Shown here piece after piece: positions 46,887 through 56,926 of a DNA stretch of 64,000 nt; the first letter of the stretch is position 1, and each line of letters opens with the position of its first letter. Below the pieces are notes generated by a model. That model worked only from the letters and a program-made list of their open reading frames with translations. It did not search any database and was not told where the DNA came from. Position numbers and translations under genes: made by a program. The DNA comes from Maribacter aquimaris. Lineage in GTDB: Bacteria > Bacteroidota > Bacteroidia > Flavobacteriales > Flavobacteriaceae. The DNA is taken from contig NZ_JABTCF010000002.1 of assembly GCF_014596745.1 (NCBI RefSeq), positions 124,001 through 188,000 on the forward strand, in the 5' to 3' direction.

Positions 46887-49800
46887 TAATGGTAAATATT
46901 TTTGGTTTACTATCATTTATAGCCGCAACTAGGTAGATTTTACCCTTTTTATCCTTGAATTGTCTTAAATGTTTTATCTCCTCCCGAACGAACAATCCGC
47001 TCATGTTGTAATCTTGCCATTCAAAACTTAATTTCCCATCACCTAATAGGATACTACCATAATTGGCATCCAATCTAGAATATTGCGGTTTAAACTCAAA
47101 GTTGTTGCCTCCCAAGATTAAATCTAAATTACCATCATTATTGACGTCTGTACATGTAATACCACATACGCAGGAGAGTTGAACCTTGTAGGGTAGTTTA
47201 ATAATCGTGAATTTGCCACCACCATCATTGACAGCGATTACGGATTCGGAAATAGAGGATAATTTTACAATTGAATTTTGAATTATTTCATTTGAAAACA
47301 ATTCATTGACTGTTTTAATCGCATATTCCGAGGCTCTTAAATTCTGTTTCTTTAACAATGTAATTTGCTGGGTCAATTCTTTTTTCTGATGTATGGGATA
47401 ATCCTTCCCATCAATATTTTGCGTTACGATTTGCTCAATGGTGCCATTGTTATCAAAATCGTTGATCCACATTTTCATCGGATTTTGTATCGAAGGTTTA
47501 TAGTGTAGGTTGTTTCCTTGGTTCCCTAAAACGAGATCTTGATCCCCATCACCATCCAAATCAGCGGTTTCAACAACATTCCACATACCATAAAGGCTAT
47601 CCAATGAAGTCTTTAATAGGGACAGGCGCCTACCAGAGTTTTTATAGATTCTCGGGGTTCCCCATTCAGAAACGGTTACAAGGTCTTTTATGCTATCCCC
47701 ATCGATATCGGACCATGATGCATCTGTAATCATACCGGCATCTTTTAAGTCATATGCCAGTCTTTCTGAAGCATCTGTAAAGGTGCCTTTGCCATTGTTT
47801 TCCAAGAAAAGATGATTAGGGTCAACCCCATAGGTACCTACAACACTTCTTGAGCCAATAAATACATCGATATCTCCATCAGCATCAAAATCGAAAGGAT
47901 TTATTGTGGATATGTTCTTAAATGTAGAGGGAAGTTGTTGTGTTGATTTTTCAAAAACACCTTTGCCATTGTTCAGATATAATCTGGCACGATAAGTTTG
48001 TTCTTCACCAACTTGATTACCACCAGATCCAATCATTAAATCCATATCATTATCTCCATCTACATCAAAGAATGCGGCAGCAGTATCTTCATATGTTGCA
48101 TCGGATGATAATGCAGGTTGTTTACTGGGACTTAATTTTCCGTTACCAGAATGTTTGTATACAACACCTGGCATGCCTTTAGCACCTCCAATGAAAACGT
48201 CTTCATTTCCATCCCCGTCAACATCTGCTACCGCCAGTGAGGGACCTTCCTGAGAGAGTAATTTATTGATCAGGCCTTCATTGTCAAAGTCACGGTAATT
48301 GTTTTCCTTGTGGGTAACCAGGGGTGCATTTGACAATTCCTTTAACAGAGGTTTGATGTTATTTTCCTTTGTTGGAGTATACTTTCCGGTAGCTTCCGAA
48401 ATTTTTAGATTAAGGGTTTGATTCGTATTTATCGAAAGCAGCTTTTGTGTGCTGTCATCTGGCCAAATAACCCTGATAGAGTCCAATACCGCAATATTTC
48501 CTAAACCTATGGTCATTCCATAATCCATTGAGGATTGAAATCCTCTAAACGGATTCAACTCTTGTAGGAATACCTTGTCTTCGGCATAAAGTAGAACCGA
48601 AGTGCCTACCGCAAATTTATTCTTGTCCGATCCTTCAAAATGGATTTTTAAATACTTGTTCGTTAGCTGTTCATTGGTTTTGTTTTCATAGACAAAAGCT
48701 TGCATATTAACATTGTTGACCACAATATCGAGATCCCCATCATTATCAAGATCCCCATAGGCAGCTCCGTTTGACATGCTTGGTTTTTCAAAACCCCAAT
48801 CAGAATTGGCGTTGGAAAACGTAATATCGCCATTGTTCTTATATGCGTAATTAGGTTGGGGTCTTATGGGCATTTTATTGATAATGGAATCTATTGATTC
48901 CTCTTTACCCGTCAATACCATCCTTTGAATGATCTTATTCGCAAAAAAATCAATAAAATCCAAGTCGGTAAGATCGTGATTAATGCCATTGGTAATATAA
49001 ATATCCCGCAATCCATCATTGTTCATGTCAAACAACAATCCTGCCCAACTCCAATCAGTGGCATCAACGCCGCTATAATAGGCGACTTCTGAAAATGAGC
49101 CATTACCGTTATTTAGTTGTAGTGTATTTTGTATGTATTGCTGATAAAAATCCTTACTCTGTTTTAATTTATAAACATTGTATCCTTCGAACTCCATTAC
49201 CGCCTTTACGCGTTTGTCTTCTTCCGGCAACATATCCGTAATAAAAATCTCAACATTGCCATCATTATTGATATCGGCCATATCCACTCCCATTGCGGAT
49301 AACGATAAGTGGGAAGTCCATTTCTTGATTTCTTCCCTGAAAGTTCCATCTTGATTGTTTATGTATAAATAATCCCTTTCATAAAAATCATTGGAGACAT
49401 AAATGTCAGGATATAGGTCTTTGTTCAGGTCAGTTATGACTACGCCCAGCCCAAAACCGATAAGGCTGCCATAGATTCCTGCTTTTTCGCTGACATCAAC
49501 GAATTTTCCATTATCATTTCTCAATAGCATGTCGCCAACACCTTTAAAAATATCCGGAACACCCTCCCAATCCTGAGCCCTAACTTCTCGTTGTTCTGCA
49601 TAGCCTAAGCTGCTCACCGGGATATTGCTATTGTTCAAGATATATGCATCAAGGTCCCCATCCTTGTCGTAGTCAAAAAAAGTGGCATGTGTAGAAAAGC
49701 CTGTTTTAGCTAAGTTGTATTCATTTGCTTTTTCAGTAAATGTCAAGTCCCCATTATTAATATAAAGGTCATTATCATGATTGTTACCTTTCATGTTTCC

Positions 49801-50238
49801 GGCATTACTGACATAAATATCCAAAAGGCCATCCTGATTAATATCGACCATGGCGACACCGGTAGACCATGGTTTGTTGCCTACGACACCTGCTGCCAAA
49901 GAGATGTCCTCGAATTTAAGATTGCCTTTATTCAGATATAGTTTGTTGTCTCCCATATTGGCGGTCATGTAAATATCCACGAGACCATCATTATTGATAT
50001 CGCCAATTGCAACTCCGCCCCCGTTATAAAAATTGCGGTATTTGAAGATGTTGAAATCTTTCTGATTTTTCACTTCATTTATAAAATCAATTCCAGTTTT
50101 CTCAGAGGAAAGTAATGAGAATAGTTTATCGTCCTTACTGTCCTTACCTGGATCCACTTTTGCCTTAGTGGTACAAGAAACATATAAAAAAAGTAATATT
50201 AAAAAGCTTACTACTTTAAGGATTTTTTGTTTTGTCAT
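46879..50238 (-). CDS. FG-GAP/VCBS repeat lipoprotein with ASPIC/UnbV domain (first of a pair)
   Basis: 1119 residues, lipoprotein Cys22 (LFLYVSC). Same plan as its neighbour: FG-GAP blades with DINNDGLVD, DINQDGLLD and DYDKDGDLDAY loops, then ASPIC/UnbV (~535-620; KFAVGTSVLLYAEDK, FRGFQSSMDYGMTIGLGN, RVIWPDD), then further FG-GAP blades (DVDGDGNEDVFIGG, DFDADGDIDVFIGS). The two proteins align along their whole length but are clearly diverged, so the duplication is old. An exact TAnnTTTG element (TACTTTTG on the minus strand) lies 41-49 bases upstream, so the pair can be transcribed apart from susCD. Confidence 0.88.
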   Translation of the reverse strand: MTKQKILKVVSFLILLFLYVSCTTKAKVDPGKDSKDDKLFSLLSSEKTGIDFINEVKNQKDFNIFKYRNFYNGGGVAIGDINNDGLVDIYMTANMGDNKLYLNKGNLKFEDISLAAGVVGNKPWSTGVAMVDINQDGLLDIYVSNAGNMKGNNHDNDLYINNGDLTFTEKANEYNLAKTGFSTHATFFDYDKDGDLDAYILNNSNIPVSSLGYAEQREVRAQDWEGVPDIFKGVGDMLLRNDNGKFVDVSEKAGIYGSLIGFGLGVVITDLNKDLYPDIYVSNDFYERDYLYINNQDGTFREEIKKWTSHLSLSAMGVDMADINNDGNVEIFITDMLPEEDKRVKAVMEFEGYNVYKLKQSKDFYQQYIQNTLQLNNGNGSFSEVAYYSGVDATDWSWAGLLFDMNNDGLRDIYITNGINHDLTDLDFIDFFANKIIQRMVLTGKEESIDSIINKMPIRPQPNYAYKNNGDITFSNANSDWGFEKPSMSNGAAYGDLDNDGDLDIVVNNVNMQAFVYENKTNEQLTNKYLKIHFEGSDKNKFAVGTSVLLYAEDKVFLQELNPFRGFQSSMDYGMTIGLGNIAVLDSIRVIWPDDSTQKLLSINTNQTLNLKISEATGKYTPTKENNIKPLLKELSNAPLVTHKENNYRDFDNEGLINKLLSQEGPSLAVADVDGDGNEDVFIGGAKGMPGVVYKHSGNGKLSPSKQPALSSDATYEDTAAAFFDVDGDNDMDLMIGSGGNQVGEEQTYRARLYLNNGKGVFEKSTQQLPSTFKNISTINPFDFDADGDIDVFIGSRSVVGTYGVDPNHLFLENNGKGTFTDASERLAYDLKDAGMITDASWSDIDGDSIKDLVTVSEWGTPRIYKNSGRRLSLLKTSLDSLYGMWNVVETADLDGDGDQDLVLGNQGNNLHYKPSIQNPMKMWINDFDNNGTIEQIVTQNIDGKDYPIHQKKELTQQITLLKKQNLRASEYAIKTVNELFSNEIIQNSIVKLSSISESVIAVNDGGGKFTIIKLPYKVQLSCVCGITCTDVNNDGNLDLILGGNNFEFKPQYSRLDANYGSILLGDGKLSFEWQDYNMSGLFVREEIKHLRQFKDKKGKIYLVAAINDSKPKIFTINE

Positions 50239-50279
50239 GTTTGTTATTTGCGCTTTTTAAACAAATTATTTTTTGTATT

Positions 50280-50287
50280 CAAAAGTA
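50280..50287 (-). promoter_or_regulatory. Candidate -7 element of the FG-GAP pair
   Basis: TACTTTTG on the minus strand, an exact TAnnTTTG match, 41 bases upstream of the first FG-GAP gene's start. No -33 element is visible. Confidence 0.3.
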
Positions 50288-50773
50288 TTTTAATGACCAA
50301 TTATATTAATATTTATATTCTAAATATTGAAGTTTTTATATACGGTCTGATTTCATTAAAATTATGGGTTAAAATCCAATGAATTCTTATTTAGGACATT
50401 TCGTAAATTTACTGTTCTTAAGGTTTTTATCCTACTTGAAAAGGGGCTAATTTGGTGTGAAATCCCAATATTTAACTCATTGTGTCAACCAAGTATCAGA
50501 GTTATGGAACCTGATGCATACCCAGTTAAATAAAACATTGGAAGCGAAAATCCTTAGGCTATCGATGAATGTTGATCATTTGTTCATAGTACATAACGGA
50601 TCGTTGAAAATCAGTCTTTTTCCAAAAGTGATTTTTAAAAATCGTGTAGCGTTCTTTTGACACCGACTTATCAAAGTATTCTAAGTTATAAAAATCGATC
50701 GATGCCAAGAACAAAGAAAAGGCTCGATGGTTTTCGATTGAAGGAAAGCTATACATGCAGGGTGGTCATAAGC

Positions 50774-50805
50774 AAAAAAACCCCGACGCTAAACGTCAGG
50801 GTTTT
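50774..50805 (-). terminator. Terminator of the susCD unit
   Basis: Hairpin CCCTGACG/CGTCGGGG on the minus strand (50781-50801, one U-G pair, five-base loop), extended by A-T pairs and followed by seven T on the minus strand. It sits about 20 bases after the susD stop. Confidence 0.85.
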
Positions 50806-50825
50806 ATTATTGTAATGGATAAATA

Positions 50826-52415
50826 CTAATACCCTGGGTTTTGTACTAAGTTTGGATTGGCTAGTACATCAGCAGTTGGTATGGGAAATATCTCTAAATG
50901 TGCGTCACCAGCATCTTTAAGATTCCATGCACGCAAGTATTGACCGAATCTAATAAGGTCTTGCCTTCTTGCCAATTCTTGGTATAATTCTCTACCTCTT
51001 TCTGCCAATAATTCTGCCTCACCGGCTGAAGCTAAATCTTCAGCTCCTCTTAAACTTCTTAGGTCGTTGATCATTGTTGTTACATCACTTCCCATTCTAT
51101 ACATAGCCTCGGCTTTCATTAGGTAGGCATCAGCATATCGATATCTAATAAGGTGTCTTCTGCTAGCTCCCCCTTCTTCATTAGGGTGATATTTTAACAT
51201 TCTTATTCCAGAAGTTTCCAATAGGGCATTATCTCCGGGAGCTGTATACTCTGTTTTCTCAACTTCTCTAGTAAAGACCAAAGGAACACTACCTACTTCT
51301 GCTCTTGCGGTCAACGGTGTTCCGTCTTGTTCATATTGTTGGCCAATTAGGAAGCCATACCCAATACCAAGATTATCCGCATTTGCCGTTGTGGCATCTG
51401 GCACCCATCCTCTTCGTTCTTCTTGTCCGTCACCTACATAATTGGTATTAGGATCCCCTTCAAACGAATCATAGAATTCTGAGAGCGTAGCAAAACCATT
51501 CCAACCACCACCAGTATTGTCGGGGGAGTTAAGGTTGTAATGTAGTGTATGCCACATAGATGGCCCTACATCAGCAGGGGACCACCAAATAGTTTCTACA
51601 TCATTACTAGGTCTAAAGATGTCAAAGAAGTCTCCAGCAGCTGCTAGTGTATAGTTATCTGCGGTAATTTCATCTACTGCGTTAATGACAACTTGCATAT
51701 CTGTATCTTCTGGGGATGATCCTAAATAGATATGTTTGTTTAAATAGAGTTTGGCCAATAACAGGTTTGCTGCAGCCTTGGTAGGTGCTGATTTTAAACC
51801 AATAGCATCGCCGGCAGTCACTGCAGGAAGATCTACTAGTGCAGCATTCAGGTCTGCTGTTATAAAATCTATCGCAGCTTGCCCAGTTAACACCTCTGGA
51901 ATTTCACTATTGGGTAAATCAACATCCCTAAAAGGGACTTGTCTCCACATATCCAGTATCCAAGTCATAGCCCAAGCTCTATAAAACCTTGCTTCAGCCT
52001 TTAACTCAGTTACGTCGCCACCGGCAGTACTTACACTTTTCTCATTAATAACACGGGTAGCATTAATAGTTATACTGTTAAGCTCCTGCCAAGGTTTAAC
52101 TATATCCGCAAGTTCCTCGTTCCATGTCTGTTTATGTATAGACAACCACCTGCCATTATCACCCCAATCGGTTCCTCTGGTAGGCACCATGTATTCATCT
52201 GAAGAAACTTCATTCAAAGCAAAAAGGCCTTCTTGATTTGCAAGATTTCCTCCAGCAATAATGTTAGAAATATTTGCAACCTCACCTTCAACATTGGCAA
52301 CACCTGCAAAACCCTCGCTAATCAACGAGTCTGTCCCTTCTATTTCCAAATCGGTACAAGAAAAAATCAAGACGATTGGGAGCGTTAGACACATATAATT
52401 TACTATTTTTTTCAT
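50826..52415 (-). CDS. SusD/RagB family outer-membrane lipoprotein
   Basis: 529 residues, lipoprotein Cys20 (LIFSC). Helical SusD fold with TPR-like segments: KAEARFYRAWAMTWILDMW, KAAANLLLAKLYLNKHIY and RYRYADAYLMKAEAMYRMG are the usual landmarks, and the C-terminus IPTADVLANPNLVQNPGY is typical. It binds the ligand at the cell surface and caps the SusC channel. Located 17 bases after susC in the same unit, and followed by a terminator. Substrate is not evident from sequence; the neighbourhood has no polysaccharide lyase or GH on this side. Confidence 0.95.
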   Translation of the reverse strand: MKKIVNYMCLTLPIVLIFSCTDLEIEGTDSLISEGFAGVANVEGEVANISNIIAGGNLANQEGLFALNEVSSDEYMVPTRGTDWGDNGRWLSIHKQTWNEELADIVKPWQELNSITINATRVINEKSVSTAGGDVTELKAEARFYRAWAMTWILDMWRQVPFRDVDLPNSEIPEVLTGQAAIDFITADLNAALVDLPAVTAGDAIGLKSAPTKAAANLLLAKLYLNKHIYLGSSPEDTDMQVVINAVDEITADNYTLAAAGDFFDIFRPSNDVETIWWSPADVGPSMWHTLHYNLNSPDNTGGGWNGFATLSEFYDSFEGDPNTNYVGDGQEERRGWVPDATTANADNLGIGYGFLIGQQYEQDGTPLTARAEVGSVPLVFTREVEKTEYTAPGDNALLETSGIRMLKYHPNEEGGASRRHLIRYRYADAYLMKAEAMYRMGSDVTTMINDLRSLRGAEDLASAGEAELLAERGRELYQELARRQDLIRFGQYLRAWNLKDAGDAHLEIFPIPTADVLANPNLVQNPGY

Positions 52416-52432
52416 AATTGTTTTTTTGTTTT

Positions 52433-55400
52433 TTAAAAGGTAACGTTTAATCCAAAACTAAATGTTCTTGGTCTTGGGTAGGAAAGATAATCTATCGCAG
52501 CAGATGGTAATCCATTTGCAGGGATGTCAGAAGTACTAACCTCTGGGTCTAACCCACTATAATCAGTGATTAAAAACAGGTTCTGTCCAATGGCGCTTAA
52601 ACGCATACTTTTGAACATTCCCGCTCCGCTTAAAGGCACATTGTAGGAAATCGATGCCGTTTGAAGTCTGACAAAGTCTCCTTTTTCCAAGAAGAAGGTA
52701 CTTGGGTTCGTTGCGGATAAGATAATCCCATTGTCAACAACACTTTTTAAATTATTCCTATTTCCTATCTGAGGCGATGCAAAAAGTGCATTAGCCGTAT
52801 TATTATATACATAAAAGCCAAATTGACCTGAGAAAAACAAGGAAGCATCCCAGTTCTTGTAATTTACACTAGTAGATAATCCACTAATGATTTTTGGGAG
52901 CCCGGATTTATCCAGTATGGTAGGATTGGCATCTACATTGTAATTTTCATCTACCAAACGAAGGTTATAGGTATACAATGGCTTTCCGTCTGTTAAGACT
53001 TGGGAAGTACTACCAGAAAGACCTTGGCCGTATAAATTACCCGCTTGTATATTCGGACCATTGTAGTCGGTAAGTTCATTTTCGTTGTACGAGATATTAA
53101 AATTAGCATTCCAGTTGAGATTTTCAGATGCTATAATATCATAATCCAGCCCCAATTCTATACCTTGATTTACGATAGTACCATCAACGTTTTGGAAAAC
53201 GAAAGGGGAAGTGGCTGGCTGCACTGCGGGTAGATTTAAAAGGATATCCGTTGTCTCTTTTCTATATACATCGATATTCGCGGTAAAGCGGTCATTGCCG
53301 AAACCAAAGTCAATACCGAAACCATATTGTGCAGTCTCTTCCCATTTAAGATCGGGGTTCGCAAAAGCAACCTCGGAGGTAGCAGGTTCAGACAGTAGGG
53401 AACCGGCATCAATTCCTAGCTGTTTCCATCTTGTTCTGTTGACAAAATTACCATAGCCAAGACCATCTTGGTTACCGGTAATACCCCAGCTTAGTCTTAG
53501 CTTAAGGGTAGAAAAAACTTCTTCATTTATAAAATCTTCCTGATTTAGTTTCCATGCAAAAGCCGCAGACGGAAAATATCCATATTGGTTATTGCTACCA
53601 AATTTTGAAGAACCATCAGCCCTAAAGGTGGCCGTAAACAAGTATTTATCATACAGCGTGTAATTCATTCTTCCAAAAAACGATTGTAACTCGTCTGTAT
53701 TGTCAAAGGTATCTACTGAAAAGGCATCGATTGGAATATTAGGTAAACTTTCTGTGTTTTGGTTAATATTCGGAAACAGTCCCAATGTTCTGAATTGATC
53801 TCCAGCAGCCGTATCGTCTTGGAAGGTTCCTATTCCATAACCTTGGTAATTGCTTGCAAGATTTTGGGTGGCATCATAGGTTTGTTCAGTAGAACTTACG
53901 ATTCTGTTTAAATCAGATGATCCATAGCCTTGCCCCAGAATATTTTGACCACTTCTATTGAAATCTTGAAAAGAATAACCTACAAGCAAGTCCAAATTGG
54001 AATTTTCAAATTGTTTCTTGTAGTTCACTGTGATCTCCATCAAATTGTTTTGGGTATCCAGATTACTGACTGCTGACTTTCCATTATTCTCAGCACCATT
54101 ATCAAATGCAAGAATTTGAGGGCCTACAACTTGGCCCCTTGTGGATTCTGATGTGTCAACTCCTAAATTTAGTTTTGCAGAAAGTTCGTCTGTAAAGGAA
54201 TAATCGAAAGATATATTCCCAAGAAATCTATCCGTATGGGTGTTGTCGTCGTAATAGGCCAAAAGGTTTGCTGGATTTCTGTCCGGTGCAGCACTAGAAT
54301 TTGCATTTGCATTCCTCGTAGGATTGGAGTAATAGGCGGCAGCTAATAAATCCCCGGTACTTCCTGATGTTCTACTAATGAAAGGAGCATGGTCATTTAT
54401 TCTTGAAATAGTTGTTTGCACACCAACCTTTAACTTGTCATCAAAGAATCTCTGGTTCCAATTGATCCTGCCCGTGACACGTTCTAAATCTGTGTTTTCA
54501 ATAATACCAAATTGTTTGGAATATCCGAAGGTAGCCCTAATGTTTCCAGATCCGTAATTTCTGGAATAAGACAAGTTATTGTCCGTTGATGCACTAGTCC
54601 TGAATAAAAAGTCTTGCCAATCGGTTGCACCACCGAGGTTAGCACCACCTGCGGCAATGAATTCTTGCGTCGTTAAAAGGTCATAACGGTCTGCAGCCTT
54701 AGAAATATTCAAGGTGCTGGAAAAGCCCCATTGTCCATCTGTTCCACCACCTTTTCCGGATTTTGTTGTAATAACCACAACACCGTTCGCTCCTCTAGAA
54801 CCGTAAATGGCAGTAGCGGAGGCGTCCTTAAGAATACTCATGCTTTCAATGTCACTGGGGTTCAAGAAATTCAACGGGTTTTTAGAGCCACTGGTTCCGG
54901 CTCCAACATCCGCACCACTTGCGGAAACACTTTCATTGGAAACAGGAACACCATCAATGACAAACAATGGGCTGTTATTACCTCTAACCGATCCAGTACC
55001 TCTTATTCTCAGCGCTATACCTGCACCAGGTTCACCACTGGACTGTGATATCTGGACTCCGGAGGTTTTACCTTGAATCAACTGTTCAGGTGAGGAAATA
55101 ACACCTTGGTTGAAATCTTTGGAGGTAACTGAGGAAACAGAGCCGGTTGCATCTTTGACCGTAGTCGTTCCATAACCGATTATTATGACCTCTTCCAATG
55201 CCTGGGCATCTTCAGCGAGCGTAACAACGATATTGGTTTGTCCGTTTACAGCTATTTCCGTAGTACTGAACCCTACATAGCTAATGACCAAAGTGGCATT
55301 TTCACCAACGTTGATGGTGAAATTACCATCAAAATCGGTTTGGGTTCCGTTTGTTGTCCCTTTTTCGACAACACTTGCCCCTGGTAAGGGACCATTGGCA

Positions 55401-55495
55401 TCCGAAACTGTTCCGGATACCTCCTGAGCCTGTGCCCATCCAAAGCAAATAAATGCCCCGACAAGCAGTAAGCTGCGAAGTAATGTAATCTTCAT
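52433..55495 (-). CDS. SusC/RagA family TonB-linked outer-membrane receptor
   Basis: 1020 residues: signal peptide ending in GWAQAQ, a carboxypeptidase-regulatory-like domain (EVSGTVSDANGPLPGASVVE, residues ~25-110), a TonB box-like segment (EEVIIIGYGTTT), plug domain, and a 22-strand barrel ending in RPRTFSFGLNVTF. The plug contains the family signature SILKDASATAIYGSRGANGVV. It imports the ligand bound by SusD using TonB. A perfect 16-bp palindrome lies 93-108 bases upstream, between this gene and a divergent LacI-type regulator, so repression or activation by that regulator is likely. Confidence 0.96.
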   Translation of the reverse strand: MKITLLRSLLLVGAFICFGWAQAQEVSGTVSDANGPLPGASVVEKGTTNGTQTDFDGNFTINVGENATLVISYVGFSTTEIAVNGQTNIVVTLAEDAQALEEVIIIGYGTTTVKDATGSVSSVTSKDFNQGVISSPEQLIQGKTSGVQISQSSGEPGAGIALRIRGTGSVRGNNSPLFVIDGVPVSNESVSASGADVGAGTSGSKNPLNFLNPSDIESMSILKDASATAIYGSRGANGVVVITTKSGKGGGTDGQWGFSSTLNISKAADRYDLLTTQEFIAAGGANLGGATDWQDFLFRTSASTDNNLSYSRNYGSGNIRATFGYSKQFGIIENTDLERVTGRINWNQRFFDDKLKVGVQTTISRINDHAPFISRTSGSTGDLLAAAYYSNPTRNANANSSAAPDRNPANLLAYYDDNTHTDRFLGNISFDYSFTDELSAKLNLGVDTSESTRGQVVGPQILAFDNGAENNGKSAVSNLDTQNNLMEITVNYKKQFENSNLDLLVGYSFQDFNRSGQNILGQGYGSSDLNRIVSSTEQTYDATQNLASNYQGYGIGTFQDDTAAGDQFRTLGLFPNINQNTESLPNIPIDAFSVDTFDNTDELQSFFGRMNYTLYDKYLFTATFRADGSSKFGSNNQYGYFPSAAFAWKLNQEDFINEEVFSTLKLRLSWGITGNQDGLGYGNFVNRTRWKQLGIDAGSLLSEPATSEVAFANPDLKWEETAQYGFGIDFGFGNDRFTANIDVYRKETTDILLNLPAVQPATSPFVFQNVDGTIVNQGIELGLDYDIIASENLNWNANFNISYNENELTDYNGPNIQAGNLYGQGLSGSTSQVLTDGKPLYTYNLRLVDENYNVDANPTILDKSGLPKIISGLSTSVNYKNWDASLFFSGQFGFYVYNNTANALFASPQIGNRNNLKSVVDNGIILSATNPSTFFLEKGDFVRLQTASISYNVPLSGAGMFKSMRLSAIGQNLFLITDYSGLDPEVSTSDIPANGLPSAAIDYLSYPRPRTFSFGLNVTF

Positions 55496-55828
55496 AAAGA
55501 ATTGATTTAAGTTGAGTTAATTATAATCTAGTTTCTAAATATATATAAATAAATGTTAAAAAACGGTTGTAGGAAATTCAAAACAGTACGAAAACGTTTT
55601 CGTGTTGATAACTTTAATTATTTGTGATAATACTAAAAATGGACTTAGAGGAGTGGGGATAAAATAAATATAGTTTTAAAAAAATAGGGATATCCAATCT
55701 TGATTCAAATATATGCATTTTATTTTTGTGGGTAATATATAGGTTTTAGTACCAAAAATACCTTAACTTTCATACGGGAAATTTTGTAATTAATTTCGGT
55801 GGATACCATAAAATGAGGGCATTTCAGT
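55496..55828. promoter_or_regulatory. Divergent susC / LacI control region
   Basis: 333 bases, very AT-rich, between susC (minus) and the LacI-type gene (plus). It contains the 16-bp palindrome listed separately. I could not place an exact TAnnTTTG element for either gene. Confidence 0.55.
55588..55603. promoter_or_regulatory. Perfect 16-bp palindrome, likely LacI-family operator
   Basis: ACGAAAACGTTTTCGT reads the same on both strands. Its central CG and A/T flanks are typical of LacI/GalR-family operators (compare the AANCGNTT core). It lies 93-108 bases before the susC start and about 225 bases before the regulator gene. Confidence 0.75.
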
Positions 55829-56869
55829 ATGAAAAGGAAGATGACATTAAAAAACATTGCCCGGGAGTTGGGTGTTTCGATATCCACAGTTTCGAAGGCC
55901 CTAAAAAACAGTAATGAAATAGGTGCTGAAACGATAGAGAGGGTTCAGGCTTTTGCAAAATTGTACAATTATAGGCCCAATAATCTTGCTATTAGCCTAA
56001 AAAATAAACGAACCAATAATATCGGGGTGATCATACCGGATATTGTACATTATTTTTTCACTACGGTATTCAGGGGTATAGAGCAGTATTCAAAAAAGCA
56101 TGGATATAATGTTATTGCTTGTGTTACTGATGAATCCCTTGAAAGGGAGGTTGTTAATATGGAAATGTTGGCAAATGGTAGTGTAGACGGTTTTATAATG
56201 GCCTTATCCGCGGAGACACAAAAAAAGAATCATTTTGATCATTTAAAACGGATCAATGAATTGGAAATTCCTTTGGTTTTATTTGATCGAGTGACCGATG
56301 AAATTGAATGTGATAAGGTTTTGATCAATGACCGGGAAGCCGCTTATAATGCTGTCATGAAATTTATCGAAAACGGTAGAAGAAAGATTGCCTTGATTAC
56401 TACCGAGGATTATTTCAGTGTTAGTCAAGGGCGTGAGGCAGGCTACAGACAAGCTCTTGAATCATTCGGATTGCCTGTGGACGAGGCCCTTATTCTAAAA
56501 TTGCCTTTTATGGATTTGGATGAAATCCTTATCAATACTTTTTTCGATTCACAAGATATCGATGCCGTTTTGTGTGTGAATGAAATTTTCGCTATCCATT
56601 CTATGAATCTCGTTCAGAAAAAGGGCGTCAATGTACCTGAAGAAATGGAATTTATAGGTTTTACCGATGGTATTTTGTCTAAATACGCAAAACCGGGTCT
56701 TACATCCATGGCGCAGCACGGATTTCAGATGGGTGAGATTGCTGCAAAAATGCTGATTGATAGGATCCAAAGTGGGCTTAGTGAAAAGGAAGAACCCTGC
56801 CGAACCGAGATTATTGAATCTACCCTAATAGAAAGGGAATCCACCATAAATGCAATTCCCGTTTTATAG
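55829..56869 (+). CDS. LacI-family transcriptional regulator
   Basis: 346 residues. N-terminal HTH: TLKNIARELGVSISTVSKAL, followed by the hinge helix region YRPNNLAISLKNKRT. The periplasmic-binding-protein-like effector domain covers residues ~62-340 (NIGVIIPDIVHYFFTTVFRG ... PEEMEFIGFTDG). Complete and of standard length. Given neighbours on both sides it may control the alpha-glucan genes at 56.9-64 kb, the susCD unit, or both; the palindrome in front of susC favours at least the latter. The effector is probably a sugar. A hairpin lies just after its stop codon. Confidence 0.95.
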   Translation: MKRKMTLKNIARELGVSISTVSKALKNSNEIGAETIERVQAFAKLYNYRPNNLAISLKNKRTNNIGVIIPDIVHYFFTTVFRGIEQYSKKHGYNVIACVTDESLEREVVNMEMLANGSVDGFIMALSAETQKKNHFDHLKRINELEIPLVLFDRVTDEIECDKVLINDREAAYNAVMKFIENGRRKIALITTEDYFSVSQGREAGYRQALESFGLPVDEALILKLPFMDLDEILINTFFDSQDIDAVLCVNEIFAIHSMNLVQKKGVNVPEEMEFIGFTDGILSKYAKPGLTSMAQHGFQMGEIAAKMLIDRIQSGLSEKEEPCRTEIIESTLIERESTINAIPVL

Positions 56870-56872
56870 AGG

Positions 56873-56899
56873 CAAAAAGAAGGGCGTTTTGCCCTTCTT
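56873..56899 (-). terminator. Terminator hairpin between LacI and GH13 genes
   Basis: Nine-bp perfect stem AAGAAGGGC/GCCCTTCTT (56877-56899) with a five-base loop. The T-run is on the minus strand, so it mainly terminates the GH13 gene, and it may also serve the convergent regulator gene. Confidence 0.8.
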
Positions 56900-56926
56900 G
56901 ATTAACAAATTTGGGATATGAAAGCC

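Larger units (their letters stand above)
50239..50825. other. Intergenic region of 587 bases between the FG-GAP pair and susD
   Basis: Holds the susD terminator at the right end and a candidate FG-GAP promoter at the left. Two overlapping short frames (50457-50660 plus, 50559-50756 minus) show no recognisable family and are not called. Otherwise AT-rich with no clear structure. Confidence 0.45.

Noticed and set aside
50457-50756. Two overlapping short frames (plus 67 and minus 65 codons) upstream of the FG-GAP pair
   Set aside because: Opposite-strand overlap in an AT-rich gap, no known motif, no signal peptide or plausible start.
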